A stretch of 56,161 nt of DNA, taken from the NCBI GenBank assembly GCA_017451695.1, contig JAFTNW010000033.1, positions 1 through 56,161 on the forward strand. The letters are read 5' to 3'. Shown here piece by piece: positions 26,231 through 31,673 of the stretch. Numbering within the stretch: the first letter of the stretch is position 1; every line of letters starts with the position of its first letter. Made by a program: the position numbers and the translations under genes. The notes under the pieces were generated by a model. That model had not been told where the DNA came from. It saw only the letters and a program-made list of their open reading frames with translations, and made no database searches. Source of the stretch: Bacteroidaceae bacterium (lineage in GTDB: Bacteria > Bacteroidota > Bacteroidia > Bacteroidales > Bacteroidaceae).

Positions 26231-26860
26231 TCAAAACGACAAACTTAAAACTTGTATGTTTTGGTCCTCTATCATCATATTATATTCTTGTTTCCATTCT
26301 GTGGATAGCTCTGCAGTTGGATGTGAAAGGATATTTTCAATATCTTCTGTCAACCTTGTGCAAAACTCACCTTTAATCCCAGAGACCTCTTCTGTTATAG
26401 AATTTTCGTTATATATAATAGATAAAGAGTATTCTAAAGTTGGACCAAAGTTTATCACAAACTTGTCCTCTTCGGCAACGACTTCGGAAGGCATATTAGC
26501 TTTATCAAGTTTTTTTACGACACCATCAACAGCAACCTCTACATAAGCACGTTTAAATCGTTTGGCAAGTTCTTTCACTTCGGGACTTTCGCTATCGAAA
26601 TTACGATGCCGTTCAATAAAAAAATCATATTTATCCTCGGACACTTTACATAGGAAAATATTATATCCATTCAAGGAGCCTGTAATAGCTCTAAACTGTT
26701 TATTACCCAAATACCCCAAATTGCCCAACAACATTTTTGAAGCATTTGAATTAAACTCACAAACCATTTCGGTTGAGCATTTAATACCCAATTTATCAAA
26801 AGCCTTTACTATTGCACCCTCGTCAGAGTATGTAAAATCAAATTTCGTACAATGTGACAT
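26231..26860 (-). CDS. Ycf35 (DUF1257) - DUF2997 fusion protein
   Basis: A 209-residue soluble protein. Residues 1-112 follow the DUF1257/Ycf35 pattern: MSHCTKFDF start, FDKLGI (about 21-26), GYNIFL (65-70), YDFFIERH (78-85) and LAKRFKRAYV near the end. Residues about 143-190 resemble DUF2997 (short strand pair, then EVSGIKGEFC at 158-167, then a helix). In cyanobacteria these two are usually separate neighbouring genes; here they appear as one chain. The ATG at 26860 is chosen because MSH is the conserved family start. Function of either domain is unknown. 1 bp before the radical SAM gene. Confidence 0.78.
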   Translation of the reverse strand: MSHCTKFDFTYSDEGAIVKAFDKLGIKCSTEMVCEFNSNASKMLLGNLGYLGNKQFRAITGSLNGYNIFLCKVSEDKYDFFIERHRNFDSESPEVKELAKRFKRAYVEVAVDGVVKKLDKANMPSEVVAEEDKFVINFGPTLEYSLSIIYNENSITEEVSGIKGEFCTRLTEDIENILSHPTAELSTEWKQEYNMMIEDQNIQVLSLSF

Positions 26861-26864
26861 AATA

Positions 26865-27884
26865 TTATAATTCAATTTTTCTACCACCGGTTATTTCATC
26901 ACCGGTCTTTATCTGAGCAATAACACTCTCGCTAAGCTCTAAATTCACTTTCCTTGCATTATTTGCTGTTTGAGTATATGTATTCATCTCCTCTGTTTTA
27001 GCCGTATTATTCGTTATGGGAGTAACAGAAACTCTGCGTCTGGAATTATTTTTTACAAGATCATAACCTGAGACATAAGCATCAAGCACATTAAGGAATT
27101 GTTTGAAGAACAAACTAGGATTGGAAGTAAGTTTTTCCATCATATCCATTCTTATACAAACAGAAGAATTATCTATAAATTCTAAATATAACTTACTTTT
27201 ACCTGCAGAATGTGCAGAACCAACCCACCCAATTTTTTTAAGTTCTTGTAATTGCCGTTTCAGTATCATCCACGAAGTTCCATTGTATGTGGCATAAAAA
27301 ACTTTCCGGTTAGTTACCACAAAAAGATTATCTCCTTTCCTTTGTTTTTTTCTTGTATTATCAAAGTTCTGATAACTTGCACAAACTTTTTCATCAATAT
27401 CTACACCAAGCATTTCTTCCATAGCTTGATTTGTCACATAATCTACATCTTCATGAATTTTCAGTGAATTTATGAAATAGTAAATAAGAACCAACGCACC
27501 AAGAGATTGGGCTAAGCCGCCCCATCTACCACAGATAAAAAGATATATAGAAAGTAGTCCCATTAAAACCACACTCCAAATAGACAATTTCATTTGTCCA
27601 TCTCTTGTTATTCTTGACCATCTAAAACTTTTACCAGGCACATAATCGGAATCTCCTTTGATACAAAAATAAAGAAACAAAGTAGCAAAACTTAAAAAGA
27701 ATAAACCACCCATTACAAGTTGAATACTTTCTGCTACATTTAACTCACTATAAAATGGCAAACATATTCCCGCAAGCCCCATCAGTAAAGAAATTAAGGC
27801 ACATAAATACAATACTACAAGATTTATCTTTTCATTTGCATATGGATATATTTTTGCAAACGATACAACTTTTAATGTTTTCAT
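26865..27884 (-). CDS. Four-helix membrane protein with bacterial PH-like domain and GGRKIEL tail
   Basis: A 339-residue protein. Four hydrophobic helices lie at about 21-43, 54-75, 99-118 and 123-141. Then comes a cytoplasmic domain (about 155-275) whose DNLFVVTNRKVFYATY, ...QLQELKKIGWV... and LYLEFIDNSSVCIRM strands match the bacterial PH (bPH) pattern. A Ser/Thr/Asn-rich disordered linker (about 280-330) ends in GGRKIEL (333-339), nearly the same tail as the AAA+ protein of the operon. The N-terminus lacks a cleavable signal. Probably the membrane platform of the system; this is inference. Confidence 0.75.
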   Translation of the reverse strand: MKTLKVVSFAKIYPYANEKINLVVLYLCALISLLMGLAGICLPFYSELNVAESIQLVMGGLFFLSFATLFLYFCIKGDSDYVPGKSFRWSRITRDGQMKLSIWSVVLMGLLSIYLFICGRWGGLAQSLGALVLIYYFINSLKIHEDVDYVTNQAMEEMLGVDIDEKVCASYQNFDNTRKKQRKGDNLFVVTNRKVFYATYNGTSWMILKRQLQELKKIGWVGSAHSAGKSKLYLEFIDNSSVCIRMDMMEKLTSNPSLFFKQFLNVLDAYVSGYDLVKNNSRRRVSVTPITNNTAKTEEMNTYTQTANNARKVNLELSESVIAQIKTGDEITGGRKIEL

Positions 27885-27895
27885 AATTTATAAAT

Positions 27896-28510
27896 TTATT
27901 TATTTTCAACCTTTTTAAGTTCTTCAACACTCCCTATTGTTAACTGGGTTACATCATCATTTACTACTATACATAAAATGTTATCATTAAAATGTTGATG
28001 TTTCACATAATCCTCAATCTTGTCAACAGAACCTCCTATTTGTATAAAAACTCCCCATTGAAAGTTACTGGTTAACTTGCCATCTTCCGATGCGCCTGTA
28101 AGCATAAGGTTTAAACTGCACATGTCCTTATTTAAACAAGATTTCTTCCAACCTTTTCTTTTAACTTCGCAAGCAATTCTATTATCACCATTGTCTACCT
28201 GTGAATGATGCAGAATCAAATCTGGATATTTCCATTCTGCTTTTTGCGATATATGCTTACAAGGTTCAGCATTTAAGCATAAATTATTAGGATTGCAGTC
28301 TTTTTCATTCAATAACATACTCCACTGATGATAAAACTCGCAGACATAAGTACGTTCAAGCTGGTATGATGTATCATTTGTTATATAATTCTTACTTACC
28401 CTTGCCAAAGCTGTTATCATCGACATCATATATACATCATTCGATACTTTTTCACAAAACTCTTCAAAACCATTAGCAATTTTCCCATTGCTAACATTTA
28501 GAACAACCAT
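27896..28510 (-). CDS. PD-(D/E)XK-like protein, first gene of the accessory operon
   Basis: A 204-residue soluble protein with no family that I recognise. YPDLIL (95-100), about 14 residues later RIACEVKRK (111-119), and a Glu in LERTYVCEFYHQW (51-63) form the E...PD...ExK pattern of the PD-(D/E)XK nuclease fold. Six or more cysteines cluster at about 68-125 (C72, C78, C84, C114, C125), which may bind metal. The ATG at 28510 lies 8 bp downstream of a run of seven G residues (minus strand). A nuclease or nuclease-like scaffold role is inference. Confidence 0.6.
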   Translation of the reverse strand: MVVLNVSNGKIANGFEEFCEKVSNDVYMMSMITALARVSKNYITNDTSYQLERTYVCEFYHQWSMLLNEKDCNPNNLCLNAEPCKHISQKAEWKYPDLILHHSQVDNGDNRIACEVKRKGWKKSCLNKDMCSLNLMLTGASEDGKLTSNFQWGVFIQIGGSVDKIEDYVKHQHFNDNILCIVVNDDVTQLTIGSVEELKKVENK

Positions 28511-28518
28511 AGTGATTT

Positions 28519-28525
28519 CCCCCCC
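28519..28525 (-). repeat. Seven-G homopolymer just upstream of the first operon gene
   Basis: G7 on the minus strand, 8 bp before the ATG at 28510. It sits where a ribosome-binding site would be, and an open frame continues through it. Its length could vary by slippage. Confidence 0.8.
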
Positions 28526-28571
28526 ACACCGCCGGCTCTGCAGTGCACAAAACAATAATTAGAAATTGAAG

Positions 28572-28798
28572 GACATAAAAAAGAAAGTGTGAGCCTGATT
28601 AATTTTATCTCAAATGGTAGGCCTTCGACTGCCTGTACGAAAGATAAAAGAAAAACAGCTCACACCATTGGATATATATGCAGAACACATATAACGCACC
28701 AATGGGAGAACGTTATTTACTTTCATTCCAATCGTACTGTGAGTTGTCGAAGTTCACCATTTTTGGAATAAAGCTAAAACGCTTCCTCTAAAATGTCT
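28572..28798. ncRNA. Long imperfect inverted repeat: candidate structured RNA or cruciform element
   Basis: Collinear complementary blocks, centred near 28685: AAATGGT 28612-28618 with 28756-28762; CTTCGAC 28623-28629 with 28746-28752; GTACGA 28635-28640 with 28732-28737; CCATTGG 28665-28671 with 28699-28705; TATATG/CATATA inside. The sum of paired coordinates stays within about 5, so one long bulged hairpin is possible. Each arm can also fold locally (AGGC/GCCT left; GTGA/TCAC right). There is no coding potential I can support. It lies downstream of a minus-strand TATCTTTG box and upstream of the five-gene operon. It may be the operon leader, a separate RNA, or a decayed MITE. Confidence 0.5.
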
Positions 28799-28865
28799 GT
28801 TGCTATAGCAACGTTACAAAGATATGAAAACTTTTTATTAACATTCTCATTTGTGAGCTGTTTTT
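28651..28865. repeat. 14-bp inverted repeat enclosing the right half of the structured region
   Basis: 28651-28664 (AAAAACAGCTCACA) is the exact reverse complement of 28852-28865. The left arm can also pair with GTGTGAGC at 28587-28594 (8 bp with 28658-28665). The two pairings cannot coexist. On the plus strand the right arm ends in a T-run (28861-28867). Confidence 0.7.
28817..28824 (-). promoter_or_regulatory. -7 box for the accessory operon or its leader RNA
   Basis: Minus-strand TATCTTTG, a perfect -7 element. No TTTG is found at 19-21 bp upstream. It is followed by the 14-bp palindrome GTTGCTATAGCAAC (28799-28812) near the expected transcript start. Confidence 0.6.
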
Positions 28866-29020
28866 TTATCGGTTGCTAAGATAGCGGTTCTTCTTTTATT
28901 ATATCGCCACCGTCATCGTCCATTTCTTCCATTCCGGAAAAATTACAAAAGAAAGTTCTTTCCTCTTCAACAAATATTAAGTATTTTTGAGGCAACCTTG
29001 AGACACACTATTTACAAAGC

Positions 29021-29581
29021 ATGAAACTATCACCACACACAATAGAACTTTTAGAAGAAGCATGCGGGCACGAAATACGCATCCCGGCCGATTGCAACTT
29101 TCTCTCGCTCGATATTGAGAGCAAGACAAAAGTGCATATTGGCGCCACCACACTTAAACGCCTTGTGGGTTTTACCAACGACGAACGACAACCGCACACA
29201 ACCACCCTCGATGCCATAGCACATTATTTGGGTTATAAAAGTTGGGAGGAGTATTCAAGAATTGCCGACAATGGCAATTCCACTTTCGACAAACATATCT
29301 ATGAGTTACGCTCTGCAACCATTTCCCAGGGCTCATTGGTGGAGGTGCACTACATGCCCGACAGAAAAATCACTTTTGAAAAAATGGAACACAACAGATA
29401 CAAAGTAATAGAAAGTATAAATAGCAAGATGCCACAAGGGGCAACCGGAGAAATAAAGAACTTTGTACTCCACCACCCTTTGTTCGTTGACAATGTGCAA
29501 TCCAATGGCAATCATTTGGGGCAATATACAGCCGGCATTGTTTCGGGGTTGTCGGCCATAAAAATAATAGAAAAGAACTGA
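29021..29581 (+). CDS. Putative regulator preceding the kinase
   Basis: A 186-residue soluble protein. The N-terminal domain (about 1-85: SPHTIELLEEACGHEIRIPADCNFLSLDI...IGATTLKRLVGF...TTTLDAIAHYLGYKSWEEY) is a helical module I have seen at the N-terminus of Bacteroidales proteins of unknown function; it looks helix-turn-helix-like. The C-terminal part (about 95-180) is beta-rich (HIYELRSATISQGSLVEVHYMPDRKITFEKM). It lies 4 bp upstream of a Ser/Thr kinase gene, so it may be a substrate or partner. No firm function. Confidence 0.65.
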   Translation: MKLSPHTIELLEEACGHEIRIPADCNFLSLDIESKTKVHIGATTLKRLVGFTNDERQPHTTTLDAIAHYLGYKSWEEYSRIADNGNSTFDKHIYELRSATISQGSLVEVHYMPDRKITFEKMEHNRYKVIESINSKMPQGATGEIKNFVLHHPLFVDNVQSNGNHLGQYTAGIVSGLSAIKIIEKN

Positions 29582-29585
29582 ATAT

Positions 29586-30719
29586 ATGGAAGTTTCCAAA
29601 TTCGACAACAAATCGTTTATCAACACGCCGGCAATGGAAGGTTGTGATATAATAGAGGAGTTACACACTGCGGGGAGTACCTGCAATACATATCGTGCAA
29701 AGATACACGGCAAACTGATATTTATAAAAAGGTTAAAGCCCGAGTTTGTCGATAGTTCACTATACAAGGAGGCTTTGCGCAAGGAATTTGAGGCAGGTTT
29801 CCGTTTGGAGCACCCCAATCTTGCACGTTATATTGCACTGAAAGACGATAGCTTACACATTGAATATGTCGATGGGGAGACACTCTCCGAAAGACTGAGA
29901 AACAACCCGCAATATTTTAAGAAGCAAGAGAACTGCAACAAATTCATAAGACAATTATTATCGGCAATTCAATACCTTCACGGCAACCAGGTTGTGCATT
30001 TGGACATAAAGCCCGACAACATTCTTCTTACCCGCATAAACAATGATGTAAAATTAGTGGATTTGGGATTTTGCCGCACCGATTGTTTTAGCGATACCAC
30101 CGGCCACACCGAGCCGTTTGCTGCACCGGAACAGTTGAACGGCACAGGGATTGATGAGCGTAGCGACATTTACGCTGTGGGGCGCATTATTGAGCTATTA
30201 CCCAACAGACATATATATAATAAGGTAATAGCGCGTTGCACGGCAAGAGAAAAAGAGTTACGATATAAAACGGTTGAAGATGTTATTGCAGCCCTGCCCA
30301 AGAGGAGAGGAAAATATTTTATAGCTGCTGCATTTATATTAGCCATACTAATCACAGCCTTGCTACTGCCGGGTATGCTCCACCAACAGAAGACGAAGAA
30401 ACAGGTAGAATCCATGCCTTCGCATGAAAGAATTGCCACACAAGATGAATTTGAGCAGTTCAAAGAGAGGTTAAACACGCATTACAGGGCTGTTACAGAG
30501 TTTGTGAACGACAGCACCAATCTGCAAAAATACCCATCATATATTTCATATTGCACAAAGTATAAAGAGTTATTACGCGAGGCTGTAAAAAGCATGCATA
30601 AAGACGAATGGACCTATAACTGTTTTAAGTCGATATTGAACCCCTTTGCCAATTACCGGAAAGAGTTCCTTGAAAGGCTGGACAGCTTGCAAAGAGAGAA
30701 TGCCGATATACTGCCATAA
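29586..30719 (+). CDS. Membrane-bound Hanks-type Ser/Thr protein kinase
   Basis: A 377-residue kinase. Catalytic domain about 20-240: modified Gly loop LHTAGSTCNTYRA (27-39), ATP-binding Lys48 in FIKRL, catalytic loop HLDIKPDN (138-145; HLD in place of HRD), DLG (159-161, in place of DFG) and APE (180-182). One membrane helix (about 244-263) leads to an extracytoplasmic helical domain of about 110 residues, with no PASTA repeats. It may sense an envelope signal and phosphorylate a cytoplasmic target. Its only close neighbour is the putative regulator upstream; the accessory AAA+ operon diverges from them. Confidence 0.9.
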   Translation: MEVSKFDNKSFINTPAMEGCDIIEELHTAGSTCNTYRAKIHGKLIFIKRLKPEFVDSSLYKEALRKEFEAGFRLEHPNLARYIALKDDSLHIEYVDGETLSERLRNNPQYFKKQENCNKFIRQLLSAIQYLHGNQVVHLDIKPDNILLTRINNDVKLVDLGFCRTDCFSDTTGHTEPFAAPEQLNGTGIDERSDIYAVGRIIELLPNRHIYNKVIARCTAREKELRYKTVEDVIAALPKRRGKYFIAAAFILAILITALLLPGMLHQQKTKKQVESMPSHERIATQDEFEQFKERLNTHYRAVTEFVNDSTNLQKYPSYISYCTKYKELLREAVKSMHKDEWTYNCFKSILNPFANYRKEFLERLDSLQRENADILP

Positions 30720-30726
30720 TATCATA

Positions 30727-30754
30727 ATGAGGAATCTCGTTTGAGATTCCTCAT
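30727..30754 (+). terminator. Terminator after the kinase gene
   Basis: 12-bp stem (30727-30738 with 30743-30754), loop GTTT, flanked by A/T-rich arms that extend the pairing. Also close to the 3' end of convergent mazG. Confidence 0.8.
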
Positions 30755-30789
30755 ATTATAAGTTCGCTAAAACCACAATAGTTAAAATG

Positions 30790-31572
30790 CTATTCCTTCG
30801 CCTTTGCTTCGTTCCATAGCGCATCCATCTCGGCAAGAGTCATATCTGAGAGATTTTTATTCATGGCAATGGAGCTATCTTCCACGTAATTGAAACGACG
30901 GCGGAATTTATTGTTTGTGAGTTCAAGCGCGGTGTCGGGGTTTATGTCGTAGAGGCGGGCGGCATTCACAAGGCTGAAGACGAAATCGCCAAACTCCTTT
31001 TGCATATTCTCCTTGTCGCCCTTCTCCATTTCGGTTTGCAGCTCGGCAAGTTCCTCCTGTACCTTGGCCCACACATCCTCTTTCTTTTCCCAATCTAACC
31101 CCACGTTGGCAGCCTTTTCCTGCATGCGATAGGCCTTTATGAGCGATGGCATGGATGTGGGCACACCGCTCAATATTCGCTTGTTCCCATCTTTTTCAGT
31201 GCGTTTCAGTTGTTCCCAATTCTTGCACACCTCGCCTGCCGTTTCGGCCTTTGCGGTGCCAAACACATGGGGATGGCGGTAGATTAGTTTCTCGCACAGG
31301 CGGTCGCACACATCCTTCATATCGAATTGCTCACGTTCCTGTGCAATCTTTGCATAAAAAGCAACGTGCAACAACACATCGCCCAACTCCTTACATATAT
31401 TTTGAGTATCGTCGGCCACAAGAGCATCGGACAATTCATACACCTCCTCAATGGTATTGGGGCGCAGGCTTTCGTTTGTCTGCTTTCTGTCCCACGGACA
31501 TTTTTCGCGTAACTCGTCGAGAACATCCAAAAAGCGCTCAAATGAGGCCAATATTTCACTTCTACTATGCAT
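30790..31572 (-). CDS. mazG: Nucleoside triphosphate pyrophosphohydrolase MazG
   Basis: Hydrolyses NTPs to NMP and pyrophosphate, helping clear abnormal nucleotides. The 260-residue two-domain form has MazG repeats at about 20-115 (CPWDRKQTNESLRPNTIEEVYEL...ELGDVLLHVAF) and 145-240 (EEL...KEFGDFVFSLVNAARL), with the metal-binding EExxE/ExxD residues visible in both. The ATG at 31572 (MHSRSEILASF) is preferred. The last seven codons contain the right copy of a 20-bp direct repeat, so the accessory block may have inserted here while leaving the gene intact. Confidence 0.96.
   Translation of the reverse strand: MHSRSEILASFERFLDVLDELREKCPWDRKQTNESLRPNTIEEVYELSDALVADDTQNICKELGDVLLHVAFYAKIAQEREQFDMKDVCDRLCEKLIYRHPHVFGTAKAETAGEVCKNWEQLKRTEKDGNKRILSGVPTSMPSLIKAYRMQEKAANVGLDWEKKEDVWAKVQEELAELQTEMEKGDKENMQKEFGDFVFSLVNAARLYDINPDTALELTNNKFRRRFNYVEDSSIAMNKNLSDMTLAEMDALWNEAKAKE
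30794..30813 (+). repeat. 20-bp direct repeat, right copy, within the 3' end of mazG
   Basis: Identical to 23478-23497. It encodes (on minus) the NEAKAK segment before the MazG stop. The interval between copies holds the lipoprotein gene, the AAA+ operon, the inverted-repeat element and the regulator-kinase pair. Confidence 0.7.
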
Positions 31573-31593
31573 AATTTGTATTTTTTTGTGCCG

Positions 31594-31629
31594 CAAAAGT
31601 AATTATTTTAATAATAAGAATTAACTTTG
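31594..31629. promoter_or_regulatory. Divergent promoters for mazG and valS
   Basis: Minus-strand TACTTTTG (31594-31601) faces mazG, and plus-strand TAACTTTG (31622-31629) faces valS. Both are 22-52 bp from their start codons. The -33 elements are weak. Confidence 0.7.
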
Positions 31630-31673
31630 CAGTTAATTAATTTTTTAACAGAACAATTATAATCAAAAATACT

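Noticed and set aside
28612..28762. Invertible promoter (phase-variation switch)
   Set aside because: The arms are too diverged for typical Bacteroides invertons, which have near-perfect repeats, and no invertase gene is near.
28589..28771. Short plus-strand open frame in the inverted-repeat region
   Set aside because: It is only about 60 codons, crosses several mirrored hairpin blocks and has no start context or similarity; structure explains the sequence better.
28572..28824. 6S RNA
   Set aside because: A long hairpin with a central bubble was considered, but the outer ends do not form a clear closing stem and the arms fold locally; not enough to assign the family.
28572..28865. Retron msr-msd or diversity-generating element
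   Set aside because: Paired ends and hairpins look similar at first, but there is no reverse transcriptase gene in the window.
23478..30813. Complete mobile element
   Set aside because: Direct repeats are present but no integrase, transposase or transfer gene is found between them, so only a scar-like repeat is claimed.
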